DNA of 64,000 nt from Eubacteriales bacterium. Lineage in GTDB: Bacteria > Bacillota > Clostridia > Lachnospirales > Lachnospiraceae. Shown piece after piece: positions 25,739-33,438 of this stretch. Position 1 is the first letter of the stretch. Each line of letters opens with the position of its first letter. The translations under genes were made by a program, and so were the position numbers. The notes under the pieces are model-generated. The model did not search any database. It was not told the origin of the DNA and saw nothing but the letters and a program-made list of their open reading frames with translations. The DNA lies in the NCBI GenBank assembly GCA_030524745.1, contig JAUNGC010000005.1, positions 1 to 64,000 on the forward strand, given 5' to 3'.

Positions 25739-26270
25739 AACGATTACGCATCACAAATATCTGGTTATGAAAGGATGCTTTGCGGTAGGTCTCTACTGGC
25801 AGGGCATCTGTCATGATTTGTCCAAATATTCCTGGACGGAGTTTAAGGTCGGCGCGAAATATTATCAGGGAAGCCGAAGTCCCAACAATGCGGAGCGGGA
25901 GGATATCGGGTATTCTACTGCCTGGCTGCATCACAAGGGGCGCAATAAGCATCATTATGAATATTGGATTGATTACAGCATCAGAGAGGTCAGGGGAGGG
26001 ATGGCCCCTGTTCCCATGCCGAAAAAGTATGTGGCGGAGATGCTTATGGACCGCATCGCGGCTTCCAAAACATACCGGGGAAGCGCTTATACGGACAGCG
26101 ATCCGCTCACGTATTATGAAAGTTCCCTGGAACATGGTTCCATGGAGCCGCCCATGATCCATCCAGAAACGAAGGAACTGTTGGAAAAACTGCTGCGCAT
26201 GCTGGCGCAAAAGGGAGAAAAAGAAACCTTCGCCTATGTGCGGCGGGAAGTGCTGGGGAAGAAAGCGTAA
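25716..26270 (+). CDS. DUF5662 family protein
   Basis: A 184-residue protein matching the DUF5662 family as I recall it: HFKTITHHKYLVMKGCF near the N-terminus, HDLSKYSWTEF, then WLHHKGRNKHHYEYW. The repeated His/Asp pairs suggest a metal-binding HD-like helical fold, but no activity is known. Translation begins at a TTG (25716) inside the end of the preceding gene, giving a 23-base overlap, with AGGGGAAAGG just upstream; the two are therefore translationally coupled. This coupling is the only clue to its role. Confidence 0.8.
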   Translation: MKALQHFKTITHHKYLVMKGCFAVGLYWQGICHDLSKYSWTEFKVGAKYYQGSRSPNNAEREDIGYSTAWLHHKGRNKHHYEYWIDYSIREVRGGMAPVPMPKKYVAEMLMDRIAASKTYRGSAYTDSDPLTYYESSLEHGSMEPPMIHPETKELLEKLLRMLAQKGEKETFAYVRREVLGKKA

Positions 26271-26329
26271 GGAACCAAAAGCAGAAATGCGGCATATCAT
26301 AGCAGTATAAAGCGAGGAGATGAAAAACT

Positions 26330-26659
26330 ATGAATTGTCTTTTTTTACTTGTACTGCTTTGCTGCTGCAACCATGGCTGCGGCGGATGTATGGAAGAACG
26401 GGAAAGCTGCGGCTGCGAAAGCGGCTCTGAAGGAAGAGAAGGCTGCGGTTGTGAAAGACGCGGCGAAGAAAGAGGAGGCTGCGGCTGCGAGAGACGCGGT
26501 GAAGAAAGAGAAAACTGCGGCTGTGAAAGGCGTGCTTTTGACAACCGGCAGATGCAGCGCTATGACGACTCTGTGAGAAGCTGCTCTTTTGACGATCCTG
26601 TGCCGGAAATGGGCCAGCAGTCGGGCAGATCCTATCCGTCCTATCCGAATAATCAGTGA
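26330..26659 (+). CDS. Small cysteine-rich repeat protein
   Basis: A 109-residue protein. A short hydrophobic N-terminus (LFLLVLLCCC) is followed by four exact-period 12-residue units each centred on CGCE (CGCE at 27, 39, 51 and 63), rich in Glu and Arg, then a polar tail ending in a tyrosine- and proline-rich stretch. It has a GAGGAG site about eleven bases before the ATG and its own terminator, and the cysteine spacing is regular, so I take this frame as real and the alanine/lysine-rich frame on the same strand as a shadow. The cysteine pairs could bind metal or form disulfides. No named family is recognised. Confidence 0.6.
   Translation: MNCLFLLVLLCCCNHGCGGCMEERESCGCESGSEGREGCGCERRGEERGGCGCERRGEERENCGCERRAFDNRQMQRYDDSVRSCSFDDPVPEMGQQSGRSYPSYPNNQ
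26393..26536 (+). repeat. Four tandem 36-base coding repeats
   Basis: Codons 22-69 of the cysteine-rich gene form four 12-codon units (EERESCGCESGS, EGREGCGCERRG, EERGGCGCERRG, EERENCGCERRA). Units two to four are close to identical at the DNA level, which suggests recent tandem duplication and possible copy-number variation between strains. Confidence 0.85.
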
Positions 26660-26711
26660 CGGCATATTCTCAAAAGCTGCCCGGTCATTGTGAATGAAAT
26701 TACAGTCAAAG

Positions 26712-26744
26712 AGTGTCGGAGAGAAAAAAACTCCGGCACTTTTT
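26712..26744 (+). terminator. Intrinsic terminator after the cysteine-rich gene
   Basis: AGTGTCGGAG (26712-26721) pairs with CTCCGGCACT (26731-26740) with one G-U pair, followed by a run of T. Confidence 0.85.
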
Positions 26745-26781
26745 GATTCATAGGATTTCATTTTGAATCGGGTGATTTTAA

Positions 26782-26810
26782 TTGACTTTCCTCTTTTTGT
26801 CGTGTATAGT
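26782..26810 (+). promoter_or_regulatory. Sigma-A promoter for the DEAD-box helicase
   Basis: TTGACT (26782-26787) and TATAGT (26805-26810) with a 17-base spacer, about 85 bases before the helicase ATG. Confidence 0.75.
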
Positions 26811-26895
26811 CTAAGGAGTTTGCAGGAAAATGAAAAAATGAAAAAGAAAACGGCTGTGAGAGGGAACGTCGCAGACGATTGGGAATGAGGAATTT

Positions 26896-28401
26896 ATGGA
26901 AAGAATGTTACGGTATGAGGATTCGGGCATTGATGAAAGAATCCTGAGAGCTGTTACGGAAATGGGATTTGAGGTTATGACGCCGATTCAGTCGGACGCC
27001 ATTCCGGTTCTGATGGAAGGAAGAGATGTGATCGGACAGGCGCAGACCGGCACGGGAAAAACTGCTGCTTTCGGGATCCCCATGCTGCAGCGTGTGGATC
27101 CTGAAGACCGCAGCCTGCAGGGAATGATTTTGTGCCCGACCAGAGAATTGGCGATACAGGCGGCGGACCAGTTGCGCCGCTTTGCGAAATATATGCATGG
27201 GGTGAGGGTTCTTGCCGTGTATGGCGGACAGGATATCAACAGGCAGATAAAAGCGCTGAAAGGCGGCGTTCAGATCATCGTCGGAACCCCGGGCCGGGTG
27301 ATGGATCATATGAGAAGGCATACGGTCAGGGTGAATCGTTTGAAAATGGTGGTGCTGGATGAAGCGGATGAAATGCTGGATATGGGCTTCAGAGAGGATA
27401 TGGAAGCGATCCTCGGCCAGATCGGGAACGAACATCAGACGGCGCTGTTTTCCGCTACGATGCCGGAGCCTATTTTACGCATAACGGATCAATTTCAGAA
27501 AGACGCGGTGCTTGTGAAGGTGGTAAAAAAAGAACTTACGGTGGAAGCGATCCGGCAGTATCTTTATTATATCAGAAATACGGACAAGGAAGCGGCAACG
27601 GCCAGACTGATTGAATATTATGATCTGAAGCGCTGTCTGGTTTTTTGCAATACGAAAAGTATGGTGGATGCGCTGGCGGAAAATCTGAAGGACCGGGGAA
27701 TTTCGGCGGAAGGTCTGCACGGAGATATGAGCCAGGCGCAGCGGGATCTGGTGATGAAGCGTTTCCGCAGCGGAAATCTGCAGGTATTGATCGCTACCGA
27801 CGTCGCGGCGCGGGGAATCGACGTAAACGATGTGGACGGCGTGATCAATTACGATGTGCCGCAGGATATCGAATATTATGTGCACCGCATCGGCAGGACG
27901 GGCAGAGCGGGAAGGGACGGTATGTCGTTTACGCTGGCAGGCGGAAGGGAAGCTTATAAAATCCGGGAAATTGAAAAAATGTGTAAAACCCGTCTGGAAG
28001 AGAAAAAGCTTCCCACGTATGAAGAGGTCAGCCGACACAGGGAAAAAGCGGTTCTGGAACAGATGCGCAGGGTGATGGAAGAAGTGAATACGGCGGATTT
28101 CATTCGGGCGGTGGAACGTTTTGAAAAGGAAAATAAAGTCAGCGCGCTGGAATTGGCGGCGGCTTTTTTGTGCAGCCAGACCGGGGGCGACAGAGAAGAA
28201 GTGATTGAAGAACAGGTTCCCTGGCGCAGGCGGACGGAGGAAGAACGGCGCGGACGAAACCGGTACGGAGAAAACAGGCAGGGAAAAAGCATGCGCGGCG
28301 AAAGAAGGCAGCGGGGCGCGGCGCGGGACTGCAGACAGCAGGACAGAAGAAATGACCGGGGATATCGTAGGGAAGGCAGGAAAAAGAGGGAGGTTTCTTG
28401 A
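26896..28401 (+). CDS. DEAD-box ATP-dependent RNA helicase (CshA/DeaD-like)
   Basis: A 501-residue RNA helicase with the full motif set: Q motif (MGFEVMTPIQSDAIP), motif I AQTGTGKT (49-56), Ia PTREL, Ib TPGR, motif II DEAD (155-158), motif III SAT, motif V ARGIDV, motif VI HRIGRTGRAG. A C-terminal region ends in a very basic Arg/Gln/Gly-rich tail (about 440-501) that fits RNA binding. It unwinds RNA for ribosome assembly or mRNA decay in the cytoplasm. GAGG lies six bases before the ATG. It has its own promoter; the long basic tail is typical of cold-adapted or ribosome-linked forms. Confidence 0.93.
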   Translation: MERMLRYEDSGIDERILRAVTEMGFEVMTPIQSDAIPVLMEGRDVIGQAQTGTGKTAAFGIPMLQRVDPEDRSLQGMILCPTRELAIQAADQLRRFAKYMHGVRVLAVYGGQDINRQIKALKGGVQIIVGTPGRVMDHMRRHTVRVNRLKMVVLDEADEMLDMGFREDMEAILGQIGNEHQTALFSATMPEPILRITDQFQKDAVLVKVVKKELTVEAIRQYLYYIRNTDKEAATARLIEYYDLKRCLVFCNTKSMVDALAENLKDRGISAEGLHGDMSQAQRDLVMKRFRSGNLQVLIATDVAARGIDVNDVDGVINYDVPQDIEYYVHRIGRTGRAGRDGMSFTLAGGREAYKIREIEKMCKTRLEEKKLPTYEEVSRHREKAVLEQMRRVMEEVNTADFIRAVERFEKENKVSALELAAAFLCSQTGGDREEVIEEQVPWRRRTEEERRGRNRYGENRQGKSMRGERRQRGAARDCRQQDRRNDRGYRREGRKKREVS

Positions 28402-28513
28402 CGAATGACCCGGATAATGATAAACTGAAAGCTGTGATTATGGTTCACTTGATACAAAAGATACAGAGAAAACCGGAAACGGTTCATTTTTGATACAGGA
28501 CGGAGGTACAATC

Positions 28514-29518
28514 ATGATTGGAGATCAGAAAGTTCTTTTCAGCGGCATGCAGGCAACCGGGAATCTGACGCTGGGAAATTATCTGGGCGCGCTGAAAAAC
28601 TGGGTGGATATCGCGGACGAATATCTGACTTTCTTTTCCGTTGTGGATCTGCATTCGATTACGGTGCGTCAGGATCCCGCGGAGTTAAAGAAAAGAGCCA
28701 GAACGCTGCTGACGCTTTATATCGCGGCGGGACTGGACCCGGAGAAAAACTGCATTTACTATCAGTCGCATGTTTCGGGACATGCGGAACTGGCCTGGAT
28801 CCTCAATTGCTTTACTTATATGGGAGAATTAAACCGCATGACGCAGTTTAAGGATAAAGCGGCGAAGCATGCGGATAATATCAACGCCGGACTGTTTACT
28901 TATCCTGTGCTGATGGCGGCGGATATTTTGTTATATCAGGCGGATGTGGTGCCGGTCGGCAAGGACCAGTTGCAGCATCTGGAAATCACCAGGGACATTG
29001 CCCAGCGGTTCAATGCGATTTACGGAGATGTATTCACCATGCCGGAACCCTATATGGGCAAGGCGGGGGCAAAGATCATGAGCCTTCAGGATCCTGCAAA
29101 GAAAATGAGCAAATCCGATGAAAACCCCAACGCCAGCATTTATCTGATGGACGATCCCGATACCGTAATCCGCAAGTTCAAACGCGCGGTGACGGATTCC
29201 GAAGCGCAGATTCTTTACCGGGACGAGCAGCCGGGCATTAAGAACCTGATCGATATTTACAGCGCGAGCACCGGCAAGACGCCTGACGAGGTCGTGAAGG
29301 AATTTGACGGCAAAGGCTACGGCGAATTCAAGATGGCGGTCGGCGAGGCCGTCGTGTCCGTATTGAAGCCTCTACAGGACAGATTTGCGGAACTTTCCAA
29401 AGATAAGGCGTATATTGACGGCGTGATTAAGAATAATGCCGAAAAGGCGGAGTATTATTCGATGAAAACGCTGCGCAAGGTGCAGAAGAAAGTGGGATTT
29501 CCGGAAAGAATCCGCTGA
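28514..29518 (+). CDS. trpS: Tryptophanyl-tRNA synthetase
   Basis: A 334-residue class I synthetase that charges tRNA-Trp. The HIGH-type motif appears as TGNLTLGNYLG, the substrate-binding region contains ADILLYQADVVPVGKDQLQH, and the KMSKS loop is KKMSKSDEN. The ATG at 28514 with GGAGG at 28502-28506 is preferred over a TTG at 28490. The length is normal. I looked for a T-box leader in the 112 bases before it and saw none. A hairpin terminator follows. Confidence 0.96.
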   Translation: MIGDQKVLFSGMQATGNLTLGNYLGALKNWVDIADEYLTFFSVVDLHSITVRQDPAELKKRARTLLTLYIAAGLDPEKNCIYYQSHVSGHAELAWILNCFTYMGELNRMTQFKDKAAKHADNINAGLFTYPVLMAADILLYQADVVPVGKDQLQHLEITRDIAQRFNAIYGDVFTMPEPYMGKAGAKIMSLQDPAKKMSKSDENPNASIYLMDDPDTVIRKFKRAVTDSEAQILYRDEQPGIKNLIDIYSASTGKTPDEVVKEFDGKGYGEFKMAVGEAVVSVLKPLQDRFAELSKDKAYIDGVIKNNAEKAEYYSMKTLRKVQKKVGFPERIR

Positions 29519-29567
29519 ATCCTTTTCCGGCTTTGTGTTCCCCGTCAGTATATTGATTGAAACGAAT

Positions 29568-29600
29568 AAACGCCAGTCCGGGCAAAAGGGACTGGCGTTT
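29568..29600 (+). terminator. Hairpin terminator after trpS
   Basis: AAACGCCAGTCC (29568-29579) and GGACTGGCGTTT (29589-29600) form a perfect 12-pair stem; the T run is only the stem's own three T. Confidence 0.65.
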
Positions 29601-29622
29601 CCCTGTAAGAAGGAGTGAGTAT

Positions 29623-30948
29623 ATGGATGCTCTTGTGAGTATCATCGTCCCTGTATATAATGCGGAAAAATATTTAAATCGCTGTGTGGACAGCATTTTA
29701 AGCCAGGATTATCCTCATTTTGAACTGCTTTTGATGAACGACGGAAGTACGGATTCTTCGGGCGGAATCTGTGACGCTTATGCGCAAAAGGATGCGAGGG
29801 TGCGGGTTGTTCACAAAGAAAATACCGGGGTTTCCGACACCCGCAACCGGGCGCTTGATTTGGCCCGGGGGGAATATATTCAGTTTTTGGACAGCGACGA
29901 CTGGATTGTGCCGGAAGCGACCCGTTTGCTGGTCCGTTCTATGGAACGGTACCAATGCGATATGGTGATCGCGGATTTTTACCGGGTGTCGGGGGAGAGG
30001 CTGGCGCAGAAGGGGGATATCGAAGAGGATAAGGTGATGACCCGTCAGGAGTTTGCCGCCTGCATGATCGAGAATCCTGCCGATTTTTATTATGGGGTGC
30101 TGTGGAACAAGCTGTTTCGCAGGGAGATTATTGAGGCGCATAACATCCGCATGGATGTGTCTTTGAGTTGGTGCGAGGATTTTCTGTTCAATCTGGAATA
30201 TATCCGTCACGCCAACAGCTTTTATGCCCTTCAGGTGCCCGTTTACTATTACCTGAAACGAAAAGGAAGCCTGGCCACGCAGGGCGTCAGCATCAGCAAT
30301 ACGGTGCGGATGAAGACGAATATATTCGAATATTATAACGAATTTTATAAGGACGTATACGACCACGAAGATTATGCAAACATAAAACGGCAGGTATACA
30401 GCTTTTTCTGGTCGGCGGCAAAGGACGGAGCCGTTCTGCCGGGCAGCAAAAAGCTGGGAGAAGAGCGCCGTCAGATTCTGCGGGAGGATGTGGAGGGCGA
30501 TTCGCCCATCATGTCGCTGTACCGTTTCCGGCAGCTTTTGGAGTACCAGCTTGGATTTATTGCGAAGAAGAACAACCTTTCCATGGATGAAACGCTGATT
30601 TTATGCACGCTGTACCAGTGCGGGATCTTTAAAAGCATCCGCAGACTGTCTGAAGTGACCGAAATCGGTCTGCCGCGGCTGTATTTGTGCCTGCAGACGC
30701 TGGAGCGCAAAAAGCTGATTGATACGACGCCGGATAAGGACGCTGAGAAGAAGGAGAGGACAAAGATCGCCCTCGGTCCGGAATCGGAGCGAATTTGCGA
30801 GGATTTTAAATTACAGCAGGAGGAATGGGACGAAATATGTCTGACCGGATTTGAGCAGAAGGAAAGGCGGTTCTGCGAAGGGGTACAGAAGCGTGTTTAT
30901 GAAAATGTGATTCGCTTTATGGTGAAGGAAAATCCACAGGAAGGATAG
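29623..30948 (+). CDS. Family 2 glycosyltransferase fused to a MarR-like winged-helix domain
   Basis: A 441-residue protein with two parts. Residues 1-210 are a GT-A glycosyltransferase: SIIVPVYNAEKYLNRCVDSI, NDGSTDSS, the DxD-type motif FLDSDD (88-93), and WCEDFLFN near 183-190. The C-terminal part (about 300-435) does not look like a glycosyltransferase tail. It resembles a MarR-type winged helix: a long dimer helix, DETLILCTLYQCG, a recognition-helix-like stretch LSEVTEIGLPRLYLCLQTL, the ERKKLI segment leading into a charged wing with DKDAEKKERTKIAL, and a closing helical pair. The ATG at 29623 has AGGAG seven bases upstream; the longer frame would start inside the trpS terminator. No signal or membrane anchor is visible. 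Confidence 0.8.
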   Translation: MDALVSIIVPVYNAEKYLNRCVDSILSQDYPHFELLLMNDGSTDSSGGICDAYAQKDARVRVVHKENTGVSDTRNRALDLARGEYIQFLDSDDWIVPEATRLLVRSMERYQCDMVIADFYRVSGERLAQKGDIEEDKVMTRQEFAACMIENPADFYYGVLWNKLFRREIIEAHNIRMDVSLSWCEDFLFNLEYIRHANSFYALQVPVYYYLKRKGSLATQGVSISNTVRMKTNIFEYYNEFYKDVYDHEDYANIKRQVYSFFWSAAKDGAVLPGSKKLGEERRQILREDVEGDSPIMSLYRFRQLLEYQLGFIAKKNNLSMDETLILCTLYQCGIFKSIRRLSEVTEIGLPRLYLCLQTLERKKLIDTTPDKDAEKKERTKIALGPESERICEDFKLQQEEWDEICLTGFEQKERRFCEGVQKRVYENVIRFMVKENPQEG

Positions 30949-30950
30949 GA

Positions 30951-31334
30951 ATGGAAAAATTATTGTTTTATGCGGCGGGAAACCGGGAAAAAGAAAAAAA
31001 GCTGGCGCAGCTTGCGGCAATGCTGGGGATGGAGTTCGTGTGCATAAAGCCGATGCAGACGGGGCAGCAGATCGGCTATCTGGCGGGCGTGGAGGGCTTT
31101 TATGAGAAAAAAATGTCCGTATTGGAGAACGCGCCTTTCCTTCCGGAGGAAATGCTGGTTTTTTGCGGTCTTGCCGGAGACAGGCTGGATCATGTTCTGA
31201 ATATGCTGCGCGGCAGCGGTCTGCCGGTTTCCTTAAAGGCGGTCATGACGGCGCACAACGTAGGATGGACTGTCGCGGCGCTCTATCGGGAACTGACTGC
31301 GGAGCGGATGCAGTTTCAGGAAAAGCGGCCCTGA
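30951..31334 (+). CDS. DUF3783 family protein
   Basis: A 127-residue cytoplasmic protein starting two bases after the previous stop, so co-translated with the glycosyltransferase. Its core (FYAAGNREKEKKLAQLAAMLGM..., PEEMLVFCGLAGDRLDHVLNML, VSLKAVMTAHNVGWTVAALY) fits the DUF3783 family of small Firmicutes proteins as I recall it. No enzymatic motif is evident. It precedes the Rrf2 regulator by about 50 bases and may be part of the same transcript. Confidence 0.75.
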   Translation: MEKLLFYAAGNREKEKKLAQLAAMLGMEFVCIKPMQTGQQIGYLAGVEGFYEKKMSVLENAPFLPEEMLVFCGLAGDRLDHVLNMLRGSGLPVSLKAVMTAHNVGWTVAALYRELTAERMQFQEKRP

Positions 31335-31383
31335 TGGCGGTACGGAAAGTTTGCAGAAGATTTGGGGAAGGAAGGTGTTTGCC

Positions 31384-31797
31384 ATGATGGTTTCCACAAG
31401 GGGCAGGTATGCGTTGCGCATTATGCTGGATCTGGCGATGCAGGAGAACGGGACCTATATTTCGCTGAAGTCCATATCGGAGAGACAGAAGATTTCCATG
31501 AAATATATGGAAGCCATTGTGGCGATGCTGAACAGGGCAGGACTTTTAAAAAGCCAGAGAGGAAAAGAGGGCGGCTACCGGCTGGCCAGAACGCCCGGAG
31601 AATATCCGGTCAGCGAAATTCTGAAGCTGACGGAGGGGACGCTGGCTCCGGTGGCATGCCTGGAAGCGGGATGCAACGATTCCTGTGAACTTTCCGCAAA
31701 CTGTCTGACCCGCCCGATGTGGCAAAAGCTGGATGGCATTATTGATGATTATTTATCCGGAGTGACGCTGGAGGATTTGCTGGCAGGCAGAAGTTAG
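31384..31797 (+). CDS. Rrf2/IscR-family transcriptional regulator
   Basis: A 137-residue regulator with the N-terminal winged helix of the Rrf2 family (MVSTRGRYALRIMLDLA, SERQKISMKYMEAIVAMLNRAGLLKSQRGKEGGYRLA) and a C-terminal cysteine cluster CLEAGCNDSCELSANC that could hold a 2Fe-2S cluster as in IscR, although the spacing differs from E. coli IscR. The start at 31384 follows AAGGAAGG by eight bases. It is directly upstream of a cysteine desulfurase gene and of a palindromic operator, so it probably controls iron-sulfur cluster synthesis in response to cluster status. Confidence 0.9.
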   Translation: MMVSTRGRYALRIMLDLAMQENGTYISLKSISERQKISMKYMEAIVAMLNRAGLLKSQRGKEGGYRLARTPGEYPVSEILKLTEGTLAPVACLEAGCNDSCELSANCLTRPMWQKLDGIIDDYLSGVTLEDLLAGRS

Positions 31798-31826
31798 AAA
31801 GGAAAGGGAATTTTTTTATTCATAAT

Positions 31827-31880
31827 TCCTATTGAAACAATAGGATATAATAAGTATAATTCCTATTATGCAAGTAGGAA
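31827..31880 (+). promoter_or_regulatory. Promoter with two Rrf2-type operators before nifS
   Basis: A -35 box TTGAAA (31833-31838) and a -10 box TATAAT (31855-31860) are 16 bases apart. A perfect palindrome TCCTATTG-AAA-CAATAGGA (31827-31845) covers the -35 box, and a second, weaker TTCCTA...TAGGAA pair (31860-31865 and 31875-31880) starts at the -10 box. This is a typical repressor layout for the adjacent Rrf2 protein. Confidence 0.8.
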
Positions 31881-31897
31881 AGAAGGGAGAAGACTTT

Positions 31898-33064
31898 ATG
31901 AAAGTTTATGCAGATCAGTCTGCTACCACAAAGATCAGCGACAGGGCGCTTGCGGCTATGATGCCCTGCTATACGAATATATTCGGGAATCCTTCCAGTC
32001 TTCACGAGGCCGGAAGAGAGGCGGAAGCGGTTGTGGAAAAAGCGAGAAAGGAAATCTCAGCGCTCATTCATGCCGAAGCGCGCGAACTTTACTTTACGTC
32101 CGGAGGCAGCGAAGCGGATAACTGGGCGATCCGGCAGGCGGCGTTACTGGGAGCAAGAAAAGGAAAGAAGCATATCATTTCCACCGCATTTGAACATCAT
32201 GCGGTACTGCATACGCTGGATGCGCTCAAAAAGGAAGGGTTTGAGGTGACCCTTCTGCCTGTGCACAGCGACGGACTGGTGCGTATTGAGGAACTTACGG
32301 ATGCGATTCGAGAGGATACGGCGCTTGTGACGGTCATGTACGTGAACAATGAGGTGGGAACGATTCAGCCGGTCGGGGAAATCGGAAAGATTTGCAGGGA
32401 AAAGGGCGTTTTATTCCACACCGATGCGGTACAGGCTGTGGGGCATCTGCCTGTCGACGTGAAAGAGCAGAATATCGATATGCTTTCCATGGCGGCGCAC
32501 AAGTTTCACGGTCCCAAAGGCGTGGGCGCGCTTTATGTGCGCAAGGGTATTGCAATCGGAAATCTGATCGCGGGCGGCGCACAGGAAAGAGGAAAACGCG
32601 CCGGCACGGAAAACGTACCGGGAATAGCAGGCATGGCGGAAGCATTGAAAGAAAGTCTGGAGAACAGGGAAGAGAAAAATGCGCGGGTGCTCGCAATGCG
32701 GGAACGGCTTGCGGATGCAGTTCTTAAGATCCCCCGATCCCGTTTAAACGGAGACCGGACAAAACGTGCCGCGGGAAACTTAAATTTCTGCTTTGAAGGA
32801 ATCGAAGGGGAGTCCTTGCTGTTGTATCTGGATCTGGCCGGTATCTGTGCCTCTTCCGGTTCCGCATGTACTTCCGGATCGCTGGACCCCAGTCATGTGC
32901 TGCTGGCGCTTGGCATTCCGGTGGAAATCGCGCACGGTTCCCTGCGCCTGAGTCTGGATGAGACGAATACGGAAGAAGAGGTGGATTATATCATCGAAAA
33001 GCTGCCGCCGGTGGTGGAAAGGCTGCGGGAGATGTCGCCGGTATGGGAAAGCATAAAGGACTGA
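31898..33064 (+). CDS. Cysteine desulfurase (NifS/IscS family)
   Basis: A 388-residue PLP enzyme that takes sulfur from cysteine for iron-sulfur clusters. Visible features: YADQSATTK near the N-terminus, the [10 protein letters not shown] cofactor loop, HTDAVQA, the PLP Lys in [12 protein letters not shown] (Lys202) and the persulfide Cys in the short loop [10 protein letters not shown] (Cys324), which marks the class I NifS/IscS type. The ATG at 31898 has GGGAG eight bases upstream. It is controlled by the Rrf2-type operator and is followed by the remnant of a NifU scaffold gene. Confidence 0.94.
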   Translation: MKVYADQSATTKISDRALAAMMPCYTNIFGNPSSLHEAGREAEAVVEKARKEISALIHAEARELYFTSGGSEADNWAIRQAALLGARKGKKHIISTAFEHHAVLHTLDALKKEGFEVTLLPVHSDGLVRIEELTDAIREDTALVTVMYVNNEVGTIQPVGEIGKICREKGVLFHTDAVQAVGHLPVDVKEQNIDMLSMAAHKFHGPKGVGALYVRKGIAIGNLIAGGAQERGKRAGTENVPGIAGMAEALKESLENREEKNARVLAMRERLADAVLKIPRSRLNGDRTKRAAGNLNFCFEGIEGESLLLYLDLAGICASSGSACTSGSLDPSHVLLALGIPVEIAHGSLRLSLDETNTEEEVDYIIEKLPPVVERLREMSPVWESIKD

Positions 33065-33092
33065 GGGATCCGTTTGATCTTCAACAGGATTT

Positions 33093-33227
33093 ATGATAAC
33101 GAATCAGGCGGTGGTGGAAGCGCTGGACGGCCTTCCGCCGGTCAAGGTGCATTGTTCCGTGCTGGCGGAAGAAGCGGTGAAGGCAGCTCTTGAGGACTAT
33201 TATAAACGCCAGGAAGAAAAAGCTTAA
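33093..33227 (+). pseudogene. Truncated nifU/iscU scaffold gene (C-terminal remnant)
   Basis: A 44-codon open frame whose product (ITNQAVVEALDGLPPVK, then VHCSVLAEEAVKAALEDYY) matches the last third of clostridial NifU-type Fe-S scaffolds. The upstream part, holding the first two ligand cysteines, is missing: a TGA at 33075 interrupts the frame and there is no NifU-like sequence between it and the nifS stop. Only the third ligand Cys is left. A weak AGGA at 33086 precedes the ATG, so a short peptide could still be made. Most likely a deletion between nifS and the middle of nifU. Confidence 0.8.
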
Positions 33228-33274
33228 CGAAATCTGAGCACACAAACGGAAGGCGATCCTTTATACTATAGAGA

Positions 33275-33362
33275 GTAAGAGGGAGTAGCCGGCATATTAT
33301 GGATTCTGCGGCGTCAATACGGCCGAACAGCCCGCGCAGAATTGAAATGGCAAGACTTTTAC
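33275..33362 (+). promoter_or_regulatory. yybP-ykoY (manganese) riboswitch aptamer
   Basis: The hallmark blocks of this RNA family occur in order: GAGGGAGTAGCC (33279-33290), a stem-loop with GTCAATACGGCC (33312-33323) enclosed by ATTCTGCG (33303-33310) and CGCAGAAT (33335-33342), and GGCAAGACTTTTAC (33349-33362). The P1 stem is GTAAGAG (33275-33281) with CTTTTAC (33356-33362). The family binds Mn2+. A TATACT box (33262-33267) could be the -10 element of its promoter; no convincing -35 box is visible. Confidence 0.85.
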
Positions 33363-33398
33363 GCAGTTTTAAGCTGCGTTTGGGTCTTGCCTTTTTTT
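33349..33398 (+). terminator. Riboswitch-controlled intrinsic terminator
   Basis: GGCAAGAC (33349-33356) pairs with GTCTTGCC (33384-33391), with an inner ACGCAG/CTGCGT stem, followed by seven T. The 5' arm is the conserved 3' end of the aptamer, so aptamer and terminator exclude each other: Mn2+ binding should favour read-through. Confidence 0.88.
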
Positions 33399-33438
33399 GC
33401 AGGAAATCCCGAAAAAGCGAAGGAAAAGGAGAAAAAAG

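Noticed and set aside
26393-26536. Tandem repeats considered as a CRISPR array
   Set aside because: Units are contiguous, without spacers, and keep a reading frame.
26349-26576. Alanine/lysine-rich alternative frame inside the cysteine-repeat gene
   Set aside because: It starts inside the other gene, has no ribosome site, and its repeats simply mirror the 36-base units.
28402-28513. Possible T-box leader before trpS
   Set aside because: The space is short and I see neither the conserved T-box sequence nor a terminator/antiterminator pair.
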